Shown here: positions 41,042 to 52,016 of the stretch, piece after piece
How the letters are laid out: every line of letters begins with the position of its first letter
Position numbering within the stretch: the first letter of the stretch is position 1
Assembly (NCBI RefSeq): GCF_910592395.1
Contig: NC_088315.1
Span: 16,353,808 to 16,417,807, forward strand
Reading direction: 5' to 3'
From: Lineus longissimus
Taxonomy: Eukaryota; Nemertea; Pilidiophora; Heteronemertea; Lineidae
DNA: 64,000 nucleotides
Notes under the pieces: model-generated
The model's database searches: none
The model's input: only the letters and a program-made list of their open reading frames with translations
What the model was told of the DNA's origin: nothing
Program-made: the position numbers and the translations under genes

Positions 41042-41344
41042 TCACTTTGTAAACATATAAACTGGTAGGGCTATCGAAAGCTGACACATCCTTGGTCTAT
41101 CAGAGAGAGGTACGCCCCAGTACCCCATCAGCATATCATAGGTGCTGATCATGATATATTTGGACTTTCCAACTGTTTCAATGCACTCATCTAGTCTTTT
41201 GTTCGAAAAACAATCCGTCTTCGTAAGTAGGTTAACACAACGGTAATCATGAACCACCCTGCGGCAACCATTCTTCTTGGGGATTAAAAGACAAGGACTA
41301 GACCACTCACTCTGGCAAGGCTCAACTATATCATGTTTTAACAT
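41042..41344 (-). pseudogene. Gypsy-type reverse transcriptase fragment, unit 1
   Basis: The frame encodes MLKHDIVEPCQSEWSSPCLL, then PKKNGCRRVVHDYRCVN, KTDCF and GKSKYIMISTYDMLMGYWGVPL, clearly the fingers and palm start of a Gypsy reverse transcriptase (the D after STY corresponds to the first catalytic Asp). Flanking domains are gone. It is an old fragment, predating the unit duplication because unit 2 has it at the same place. Confidence 0.75.
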
Positions 41345-43140
41345 GTACGCAACCTCTTTTTAAGAGCTTTGTTCTTTACATGACTATTTTGATTGGAAGA
41401 GGATAAGTACACAGCATGCTATGTATGCAACTGACAGTAGTTTTATGTTCACAGAGTTTTATATTAATATTCATTAGGCTCATTATAAAGCCCCGCATCC
41501 GATGTGGAATTTTCCCATCTTTTTTAAAGACTCTTTCTTATTTGACGATGGTACTAGAGTGTCGTATTACAAAGGTAACGTTGTATTGCTCCTGATACCA
41601 AAGGAGAGCTGTTTGGAAGGCGGGAAAGGATGATAATTCGACCCAAACTTGATGGGAAGCGTGGAGTTCTTCCACCGCCACTGCCACCGCCATTTTTTCT
41701 CCAGTTGACGCCATTGATGACGTGGTTATGTTAATTCGCCTCTGCTGTGCATGCAACCAACTTGTTCCTGCATACACAGCAGTATGCTGTGTACATAGTC
41801 ACTTCGATTATGATAAGGACCAATATGTACAGGTTGAGAATCACCAACATCGATATCATGCTCACGAATATTAGTCTTAGTTGGAGCAGCAGAGAATATA
41901 TGAAAATATTCAAGTAAGAGACTCTTAACAGAAAATAATGACATTAAAGTCACTACCTGGTAAAGACAGGAAGACAAGACCAATTGAGACAAGACGAATG
42001 CGTCACAATTACTAAGATTATCTGACTAAGAAATCATTAAGAAGCTATTTACTAAGATTTTTCTTGCCAATTTTTTCCAATAAATAGCTAATTTAATAAG
42101 TAATCAAATTCTAACTTAATTGGTAAGATGTTGGTCCTGGGTGATGAAAAAGATGCCTTTTTCTCTCAAATAACCATCGTTTTCTCTGATTAAGTGTTTT
42201 ACAAAACCTTTAATTGTTGTTATACAGAAACATGTGAAATTATTCATTATTCTGATCAAATAGGCTAAAATACTGAAAATACTCATTTTCGACGAAAATC
42301 AAAAAATGATACGGGCCTTATAGGGTTTCAAAACCCTTTTCGGCACAGTCACTTTAAAATCGTATGCTTAGCCATCTGGTACTGTATATCTGACCACAGC
42401 TGGTCATACATAAACGTAGCCTGATTGAATCGTAAGAATGTCCATGGTGCAATAACATTACCCCCTGGTTCAACTATCCGTGCAGCGACATGTTTGCTGC
42501 ATGCCATGATGAATCCCACCTGAAAAAAATTAAAAAGGCCTGTCACTATCAGTCCCAGGCTATCAGCATACATGTTTGATCAACGAGTGAAGGTTTTCAA
42601 TCATAAACTTTTCCACAAATTCACATCGAACAAGTGCTGCCCCGTATACTGCAATGAATTTCATGCATTGGACATGCTGGAAGGGCCACGTCTTTGAAAA
42701 ACGCGCCAAAACCTTGTTCACGTGACCTGTATGTATCATGACTATGAGCATTCGTCTGCTGCGGCACGGTCCTTAAAAAATCACAAGATATCGTGTTAGA
42801 TTTGTGCCATCGTTTGGTATAATTACATCTACGAGATTCATCAAAACATTATTCTAGTCTTCATTCGCGTATTTATGACTTTTCATCGTTTCAATGCTTG
42901 ATATGATGAAAATACTTACAACATGCAACGCGAAATCCCGCATGAATTCGGCAAATTAGTAGCAACATCCGGGTCTTCAACTTCCAGTTGCCAAGTGCCA
43001 TGAAAGAGGACGACGGTGATTGGCTGACACATGCCTGTATGAATAAAAGTCGTAAGATGTCTACCTGAATAACGTCATGACTTTATTTGGATTTGGAAAA
43101 TATTGACATTTTTGAAATAATGAATTTTTTCATGCGGTGG

Positions 43141-44152
43141 CAGTTTGAGATCAAAGCGCGGTCTTACCATACCCGTCGAATGCTAATTTCCATTTGAAAT
43201 ATAGCTCTTCTTGAAGTGTAAATTAGGTGTGTTTAAAATAAAGAAGGTGATAAAGTTTCAATCTAATCGGCTTGCTTATATGTAGTTTTGAGGCTCCATT
43301 CAACCCGTCGTGGTGAAAAAGCTGATTCGCGGATTAAAAGCCGTCAAAAACCACCCCCTAACTTCAGACCCCCCCCCCAACCTTGAAATGATCATGCATA
43401 ATTTCATGGTTTGACAGACTAGGATAGGTCTATTTGGCTGTGAAAGCGTTTCTTCATGGGCACAAGTTATGAGCATGTAGAAAGTACAATTTTTAAGGGA
43501 AAACGGCTGAAAACTGACCAGCAGGACATACACGGTCGTTAATATAATAAAAAAACTGCACGAGTGGCTGTTACAAGTCACCAGATCGCACGAGATGATT
43601 GTTTCCACTCTGAAAACTTGAGACCGCAGGTCAGGGTGTAAAGCAGCGGGATCGACACCCGTATGTACATGTAGGCAGACATCGTCTGACGGATATACAT
43701 GTAGGTCTATTCCTTTCCTTCCTGATATTGTATTGGCGAACTCTTCGATGGTTAGATTCTTTCCTTCTTTATACCGCTTCTATCGAATCCGTACATTATT
43801 GTTGGTTATTATAGTAGCATGTGAATGACTTAAAAATTTGGTTCTGATAATCGACCTGACCCATTCTGTCCTTTATTGGCTCGTGGCAGGGAATCTGCCA
43901 TGCTGTTTCTGGTTAATATTTTTTACCAGCTGGCTATGGTTGCTTCATTATCAAGTTTGTCATCATTTTTTCTTTGAGAGGAGAAAAGCATCGAGATATA
44001 GGTTGCAGTTTAAAACACTCTATTTGATCGAAGCAAAGTGACGAATGATGGTCGATTGCCAGGGTACAGGCTCTTTAGTTCCCTCGATCAGTGCTGACAA
44101 TTGTCAGTTTAACGTAAAAAATGTACACCTAATCGTAACAATCGTATGATGG
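43141..44152. other. Unit sequence absent from unit 1; no gene seen
   Basis: Present also in unit 3 (53786-54803). It contains a C run at about 43369 and no splice-bounded or long ORF. Confidence 0.5.
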
Positions 44153-44513
44153 GACTGAATCCGGGCTAACCCTTTTCCTATTATCCAATATATTTGAAGG
44201 ACAGGGATGCGCTCTTATTCCATCCCATTTCAATATATTTAGACTGATTCAACGCCATATTTGGGTAATGATGAAGCTGTTAAATTGTTTTCTTGGTCGG
44301 TTTCTGACTATTTTACAAACTGACAATTTAAATGATTACAAAGCCTTTAGTGTTTCGTTTGCGATTATGCACATATTGCGCTTTGTGTACTTCTACATAT
44401 TGTGTAAAATTGCACAGCATAACCATTATAAACCTATCGAATGATTTTTTTAAAGTATAGTATTCAAAGTGCCTATACATGTAGCCAATCGATACGACGG
44501 TATTGGGTGGAGA

Positions 44514-44861
44514 AGAGCAGACGATCAATCCGATGTGGAGTTGGCTTCGAAAAAGTTAAACTCAAGCGTTTTGGCAACGTACCATGGAGTTATTGACCTG
44601 TTAGAAAAGAACTCGGGGATCTCAAAGAAATTCGAATTCATTCAGGACACCTTATTAGTACACTTCAACCTAATACAATACTTGTTTTTGTTGACATTTT
44701 TATATGCTGATGAGTATTTGGAGTTTAAAAAGGCTTCTACTGTTGTTGTGAAGAACCAAAGTGCTGTGCGAGAAATATTTCACAAAGAACGATTCCGCAA
44801 GACATCCATGTTCAAGCATGGGCCAAAGTTTCAGCTTATTAGTGAAACACGATGGTGGTGA
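44514..44861 (+). pseudogene. Degenerate hAT-like transposase fragment, unit 2
   Basis: The open frame encodes LASKKLNSSVLATYHGVIDL, ISKKFEFIQDTLL, YADEYLEFKKAS and FKHGPKFQLISETRWW. The C-terminal ETRW word, preceded by a helical stretch, is reminiscent of the C-terminal part of hAT-type transposases, where a similar W motif occurs. The evidence is thin and the fragment could have another origin. Unit 1 (29745-30065) and unit 3 (about 55200-55520) have broken versions. Confidence 0.3.
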
Positions 44862-45466
44862 GCTGGGAGCTACGGTTTCTCTCTACCGGACCCGCTCTCA
44901 CTTCGCGTATAGTTGGCCGGCGGAAATCGTCGGAGCAATTTGCCCAAGGTTCAAATCTTGGAGATGGGCTGCCTGTTGGCTCCTAATGGGAATTATCTAA
45001 GTGTAATCCGTAGACACGGGTATGGCTACGTCTATAGGCTACCCTTCCTGAATTTGGTCGGAACACCTAGTTGCTGAGGATCGGTAGTTGGTAAAAGCTG
45101 GACTCGGATTTTGGACTCACCTAAGTGCATTTATCACAGAGTGAAGCTAAAAAATGCATTACAAGTATTTCACAAAATCACTGTTCAACATGTAGAACGC
45201 CTACTTTTTATGATGCCTATTTTTTAAATAATATGAACATACCACAGGCCTCATCGTCACATGTATGCAGAAGATGACAAGGGGCAACTCTGAGCTATTA
45301 GGTAGCTTTCACAACAGTGTGAATAACGATATGCCCTGTACAAATGTCTGCGATGTCATCGATTTCTCTGATACATGTAATTGATTCATGCGACACTCCT
45401 TAATCATCTTTGATACTCAGTTAAAAAAGAACCAGTCATTCACGTCGTCCAAGATAGAATATTCTC

Positions 45467-45480
45467 GTTGTCGCGGCAAC
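45467..45480. promoter_or_regulatory. RFX X-box-like palindrome, unit 2
   Basis: GTTGTCGCGGCAAC, same position relative to the signal exon ATG as in units 1 and 3. Confidence 0.5.
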
Positions 45481-45671
45481 GGTTACCCTCTATAGTCCCT
45501 TGCCTTCAGGTGTCAATGCCATGATCATCGTTCAAGGTCAAACTAAATTTGTTATCACGCGGATAAGTCAATATATGAGTTTATAATTAGATCATCTGTA
45601 ATGAACTGAATCCATGGTTCTGGCGACTACCATCCATCAACATAATAACTGCATCCAAACACACCCTATCC

Positions 45672-45768
45672 ATGATGCCTAAATATCTGATGTTGGCTGC
45701 AGTAATTGGTCTCGGATTTCGAGCATTTCTAGCGAATCAAAGAACTTTCCACTCGTTAGGCTTGCAAC
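45672..45768 (+). CDS. Signal-peptide exon, unit 2
   Basis: The 97-base exon MMPKYLMLAAVIGLG... is intact, ends at caac|gtaagt, and differs from unit 1 by an Ile to Arg change after the hydrophobic core. Confidence 0.6.
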
Positions 45769-46570
45769 GTAAGTATACATGTATAAGAGGTAACGGTCGA
45801 TAATTTTACCAGTTCGCCTCGCAAATACGGCGTATCAGACCTTCAAACTGCAGAGTCCCTTTTGAGAATTCAGGAACAAATTTGGGTGACGGAGTTTCCT
45901 GAGTATCTTTTTTTTTATTTTGCCATCAAATGCAGCCGTTATGACATGGAATTTTGATGGCAGCTCACGAGACATAAGGTAGTAAGGACTCTTCAATATG
46001 CCGGATGAGATTTATGATATAGCCAAGTGGTGAATCAGACTTGACTTGGTTCCCAAAATTATTATTTACCTAGACATATTATGTCCACTCAATTTTGGAT
46101 TTATAGTTATCGCCGTTGAATGGCGTGTGTTACCAATAACCAAACTGCTACTTCACATCAAATGACCCCTGTTACCTGGAAGTACGCATGATTAGAATGG
46201 TCCTCTTGTATGCCGAATTTGACTTATGTGACCTGGAAATACGCAATAAATCGGAGGGTCGTCTCGACAATATCGTGAAATCTTGGAATTTATTGAATAT
46301 TCAAAGCCTTACTGTAAACAGCACATAACATGTCTTAAGCATTGGTCGTCTTCGGAATTTTATTGATAAAGAGAAAGTAAGTTTTGGTAAGATTTTGCCA
46401 AACTGAAGAATATTCACCCCTACGATAAAATTATTTATTTGTCCCTCAAATCCTGGCTTGGTCATTCTCCTTCACCGGGTCGTCTTTTGAAGTCGAAGAG
46501 CTTCGTCCTTTCTACCTTTGTCATGTTATATGCATGCATTGATTGTCTTCCTTTAATTCAACGGTTACAG

Positions 46571-47148
46571 AATGCTTTATGGAAAGAGTGCATCTTATGT
46601 CAACGCATCTATCTTTGGGCGGGTAATGTCTTTCAATAATGGCGGAAAACACGATCAGTGCGTAAGGGCCCCAGCGGCCAATCTCGGAGGCGGTTGGTTG
46701 ACTGTTACGTTGTTCTTCAGACCGAAATATAGAAAAGTCACACAGTCACTGATCACATTCATGAATCGAAAGGAATATATTCATGTACGCTTTAACTGTC
46801 AGTATTTTGACGTTTTTTTTGGCACGAGGAGTGGTCCAAATAGAAACAACGTTTTTACCTATAAATCAGGTTGTTTGTTCTTCGATCAATGGCATCAGTT
46901 TATTTTCATGGTGAACGTTTTGAAGGAAGTATGTAACCTTTCTATTGATGGGAGACAGCTTGAGCAAGATAGTTATTGGAAAAGGGTGTTCAAGGATATC
47001 AGTTGGAGAGGAATTACGATAATTTGGTGCCATTTTAGAAGTCATAAAAGTCATTGCAGGCAGTGTTATTTTCGAGGAGATATCGCCCAAATAGTTATCT
47101 ATCGAACCAAACTAAGTGATGAACAATTGAGGAGTATTCATGACGACT
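46571..47148 (+). CDS. LamG/concanavalin-like domain exon, unit 2
   Basis: The 578-base exon has the same splice borders as unit 1. It differs from unit 3 at only two codons (Ser to Tyr in QDSYWKRV, Gly to Trp in TIIWCHF), both replacements, and from unit 1 at about 15 codons concentrated in the first half. The Gly to Trp change sits in the conserved ITIIGCHF strand and could disturb folding. Confidence 0.65.
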
Positions 47149-50100
47149 GTAAGTCCTTTCATTTTAATTTATTATCATTTTGTCGAATATGTAAGTTGAA
47201 AAGTGGAACTGATTTGGCAGCTCATGACGAGGCTTTTTTGGCCTAATTAGAGACCTATGGCTCGCCAAATTGGCCATTACCATTCAATTTGGCCTCTTTA
47301 ATCAGGACATCTCTCAATTGCGGAGAGCTTCTGTCAGTCCCAAGGGTGTCTTTGACAGAAAGGTATCACTGTATGTTATTTTCTGATTATATCAATCTCA
47401 GTTAGTGCATAATTTTAATTTGATAATATATCCAAAAATGGGGTACATATTAATTAAGGATGAGTTCGGTTATGATTTCTGCCCAGGTGGATTTGGTGGA
47501 AATGCAGAAGACGGTCGTACTGCAGGAGATATACATTTACATCTGCAATTTATGGCTTGTACTAGTACACATGTACAATGCATCTTTGGAAACATGTCCA
47601 AGTTTAGACGTCCATGCAATGTTCAGGAAAGGCCGGTAGTCATGGTTGTTGCTTTATTTTGAGATTTGCTCAAACGATGGAAGTGAGGTCCGTGATTCTG
47701 TTGAGAGTGCTCCGTCTTCAGTCAGTCAACAAAACTGAAAGTCCTTGTCCTGGCATTGGCTAAATTATTGTACGTAGCAACAGTTATAGTTGCTCCTACC
47801 AACTACCAAAATTATAAGTATTAGCAAACATCAATATATTTTTTATTGGGGGGGGGGGGGGCAGTATCAAGTCATCAGTTATACTAGTCGAGGGGGAGCG
47901 GGGACTGGGGATGTCTAAAGTGAGAGTGGCTAGTTCATTTATTGGAGGGAAAGAAAAACGCGATGCCCCAGAACGTTCTTCAAAACAAACTTTGATTAGA
48001 GCTTCAAATCATATCAAGTCATAACCACTCAACTAAAAAACTGTAAAAACGAAATTGTGGCCACGTTTTATGTACACATTATAAACGCATGGATACACGT
48101 GGACTTGAAGAGAATCAATCAATAATTCACTTGAACAATACCGGAAGAATATGTATGGTTAAATACAGAGATAAAACACAGGTAAAGTAAAGAGTAAGTA
48201 AGTAAAGACGACGCATTAATAAACATGGTAAAGTAGTAAAATACATGTAGTAAATTGTCTATGACATGTGTATGGAGCAAACACAGATTGATGAGAAAAC
48301 TACAGACTGGTAGAAAAGTGTGTAATTGTACACCAATAACTATGAGGCGGGGAGATCAGTAGGCCCTTCTTATGAAATAGTTAAAATGTTTAAAGAATAA
48401 TTAACGGAAAATAAACAAAAGAACTGAAATTTCTTGAGACACAAAATTCATTAATCAGTAGTACTGTCAGTGATTCCATTCGGTCCAGGCTTAAAGTTCC
48501 ATTCCCGAATGTTATGTACTTACTTAGAGGAGGGGGTGGGGGTATATTTGGTCGCAACGAACATGTATCTACAGCATTGTTGAGATTTGGACCATCGAGG
48601 CTGGAGCAAAAGTGTTGTCATCCTGTTCGGATTACTACGTAATATTAGCGACACGAATTGCCCGAGGCGAGAATGTAAGCACCTTGGTTTTTCATTTTAT
48701 TTCTGACTCTTGTTGTAGTTTTGGATTGATTCATTTTGCAGTTTTTAGGTTAAAACCTCTATAACGTGTCCGTGCGAGTGATTGGACTGTTGTCTGCCTG
48801 TAAAATCTTTTTCTCTCCTTAGTTCGTACGCTTCGAGAAGGTATCGGTAGGTTTTATATGGTGTGGTAGAGAACGGGAGTGTTTTACGTTGGAAGCTGTC
48901 GCAAAACACCTCATCAAAAACTGCAGTTGTTTGAAGGGGGTAGCCAATGGTAGCGAAGCATTTAGTCAGTTGGATCAAAATGACGACCATCCTTAATTCC
49001 TGGCCTGTCCCACGCCCACCCGCAAAACAAACCTACTACGTTGACCCTATCAGGCCCGTAAGCGCCGCGTACGAAGACTACGCTACTTGTCAGTCACACC
49101 ATCTCCTAGATCTCACTTTTCCATTATTCTTTAAGATACTTGATGCCATACCCCACCCCCTTCAAGACATTAGAAACCGTTTCGTTCAATAGAAACGGGA
49201 TGCAAAATTGCGATAAAGTGCCGATAGATTTCTGTAAAAAAAACCAGAAAAATCGAGCCAGCCTATAGGAAATGGCGATATCTCAGGAACGGGAGGACCG
49301 GAAAATGAAGGCAAACGCCTTCCGGCAATGTTCGAAAGTAGAGGAAAAAACTGATGAATTAGACCCACTTAAGCATGTAGGAAGCTCGGTTGACCCACTT
49401 AAGCATGAAGGAGGCTCTGTTATTGAGATATAAAGGTGTCAAGTTTACTCAAGGCGATAGGCAACCCCGAAAACATGGACTTCGCAACAAATTTACATCG
49501 ACTAGTTTAAATTAAAAAAATGCATCACCAGTTCAATTTTCGTGGTGAAAACGTGCAGTGTGGGAGAACTAGTTTCTAAATGTCGTCGGGGTTACAGGAG
49601 AGCATCCCAACTCTCCTACATACAGTGGAATTGAATTTGAGCTGCTGCAAGTGCCCCCCCCCCCCCCCGTTGGAATATCACTACGTTTGCAGCCGCACAT
49701 AATATTCACATGCGCTTTGGCCCTAAATCTTTCCACTGAGAGATTTGATTGCTTTTCTCAGGGTTATTTGTACACTGCATGAACCCTCGAACAGTTCGTT
49801 GATTTCTCATCACCAGACGAGCAAATACCGTCACTCAACAGTTGCTTTGTCGTTTTGAACAGCCCGATCGAAACCTTAGGCGGACTACGCTTTCTTGATC
49901 AATATTTTTAACCTCTGGTTGCTTTGAAACTCCTCTGGTCAGCTGACATTCTGCGCTGGCAATGAGTTACAAAAAACACAAAAATACCCGTTGAAATTTT
50001 GAGTTATTGGCCCCATGTAAACTTCAGTTGTAAAATACCAGTATTGTATTTGCCCGCTAGCAAGTACTGCTTCATTAGCATCAAGTCCATCATAAGCCAG

Positions 50101-50246
50101 ATTGCATCGCAGTATCCATTTCGGCCAATGAAGATATCAATTTCTATCACGCCGTCCAAATATCATAAGGAGTTTTCTTATGCTTTTTGGAAATGTTCCA
50201 ACCAACATTTTCTTTAATTCTTTGTAAAAACGCTTGTTATTCACAG
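47149..50246. other. Intronic or intergenic sequence of unit 2
   Basis: Counterpart of 36603-39577, with about 185 bases (47428-47612) missing from unit 1 and a C-run insertion of about 50 bases at 49626-49678. No exon called. Confidence 0.5.
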
Positions 50247-50381
50247 AGGAGATGCAATTCAAGACAGGGTTTTATGATGAACCCGCAGAGTTGATCAGGA
50301 CATTAAAATCAAGGTCGCAACTCGGGTGTGTATCAGAACATAAAAGTGTATGTCTTACAACTCATTATTTGGAAGCAAAAC
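50247..50381 (+). CDS. PAN-like exon, unit 2
   Basis: Identical to 39578-39712, with the same acceptor and donor choices (gtacgt at 50382 or gtatgt at 50386). Confidence 0.4.
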
Positions 50382-51237
50382 GTACGTATGTTGCTTTTGA
50401 TGCGAAATTGATGCGATGTTGGTATTACCATCAACCCCGAGGAAGGATGTCGTATTAAATACAAGGAAATCTTGGATTAGATATATATCGCCATTGGACA
50501 AAGTATATCCCTCAGCTTTATGCTATAATTTAATGTTTAGTCTTATATGCATTATCACTAGTTTAATGCAGGAAAAGTAGGCGAGATTATGTAGATTGGG
50601 TTGTAATCTCGATTTGACTCCACGGATAGACCATGCAAAATCTGCGACAAAAGTGCAAAGTGGGATTGACTGAAATTTCGCATCTGTTCGGAGATGGCGG
50701 CGCTTGACCTAGAGCAGTGGCGCCACCAGTTCAAAAAGAATGACACTAAAATCACAACCTAGTAAAGACAGGAAAACAATACGAATTGACTTGAGGCAAG
50801 ACGAATATGTCACATCCCCCCCCCCCCACCAAAAGCATCTTGACCTGGGAAAAGAAAGTAAAAGAAAATGATTTCTACTATTAATAAACTGAACAGTAGA
50901 ACCCCAAAGTAAAACGGATAGAGGCTAATTATACGTGCACCAGAATTAACACCGATATATGCACTAACATTTTACCAGCAAGTTTACCCTAAAAAAATAT
51001 TAACTTAATGTAGCAACATCTCCGAAAACTGGCTTGATCATGATAAATACACATTATTTGTGTTCGCCAAATCTTTCACTACTCAAGTTACACGAATATA
51101 TCAAAGGACTTGACATTGAAGCAAATTCACCCTCATTTGCGAGTAATAGCAAATGCCATTACAAAAACGACTACAGAAAAATTATCATCATCATCTGCAC
51201 TGTGTGGCAGCGCCATTGAATCCTCAATGGAAACAAC

Positions 51238-51438
51238 ATGGCGGCAATTCAAAAATCGTGTAGAAAAAACCTGAACAAAAACAGTTTTTCACCTGAACAA
51301 CAGCGATCCTACCTTCATTGGAGTATCAGATGGAAAGATGATTGTCAGCAAACTTTGGAGATGGCAGTGACTAAATACCCAACCATTTGGCCTCAGAATC
51401 GAAAACAAATCCGAAAACGCCGGGTCGCCAACGATTAA
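51238..51438 (+). CDS. Small conserved ORF, unit 2
   Basis: Encodes the same 66-residue basic peptide as 40567-40767; the coding status is equally uncertain. Confidence 0.2.
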   Translation: MAAIQKSCRKNLNKNSFSPEQQRSYLHWSIRWKDDCQQTLEMAVTKYPTIWPQNRKQIRKRRVAND

Positions 51439-51712
51439 ATCTATCGGGTCTAACTAAGAGCCAAGAACTAACGTGGCCGAGATAGATCACCTGACCACGG
51501 AAGATCTCGCTCTTGACCAAATTAAAATTGGGGCCAGCATATCACTGATTCGTTCAAAGAATGACCGCATAGCAATGTGCTTTAAATGAATCGTCACCTA
51601 GAATAGCGTCGTCCTGGAAACATTCTGCATTGCTCATTCCCGCCATCGCCCGATTCATGATCATCAAACGCTGGTAGCTAGCTGATTGAAGCATTTTAAA
51701 AACCCATCGGTA

Positions 51713-52016
51713 TCACTTTGTAAACATATAAACTGGTAGGGCTATCGAAAGCTGACACACCCTTGGTCTATCAGAGAGAGGTACGCCCCAGTACCCCATC
51801 AGCATATCATAGGTGCTGATCATGATATATTTGGACTTTCCAACTGTTTCAATGCACTCATCTATAGTCTTTTGTTCGAAAAACAATCCGTCTTCGTAAG
51901 TAGGTTAACACAACGGTAATCATGAACCACCCTGCGGCAACCATTCTTCTTGGGGATTAAAAGACAAGGACTGGACCACTCACTCTGGCAAGGCTCAACT
52001 ATATCATGTTTTAACA
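51713..52016 (-). pseudogene. Gypsy-type reverse transcriptase fragment, unit 2
   Basis: Copy of 41042-41344, but a two-base insertion (catctatagtc against catctagtc, near 51865) shifts the frame, showing further decay after duplication. Confidence 0.75.

Larger units (their letters stand above)
3523..42044. repeat. Tandem segmental unit 1 (inflated by insertions)
   Basis: Sequence at 3527-3977 plus 11454-12110 matches 42045-43140 and 52691-53785. Sequence at 29369-30060, about 30850-30890 and 34914-42044 matches 44153-52690. Removing the BEL element, the 12.1-29.4 kb block and the 4.0 kb Harbinger element leaves about one 10 kb unit. About 1 kb of the unit (equivalent of 43140-44152) is absent, replaced by the 17 kb block. 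A stretch of about 185 bp present in units 2 and 3 (47428-47612) is also missing near 36882. Unit 1 differs from units 2 and 3 by roughly 2% in alignable introns. Confidence 0.85.

Noticed and set aside
47405-47662. 85-codon ORF present in units 2 and 3
   Set aside because: No good acceptor or donor pair brackets it, and unit 1 lacks the segment; kept only as part of a finding.
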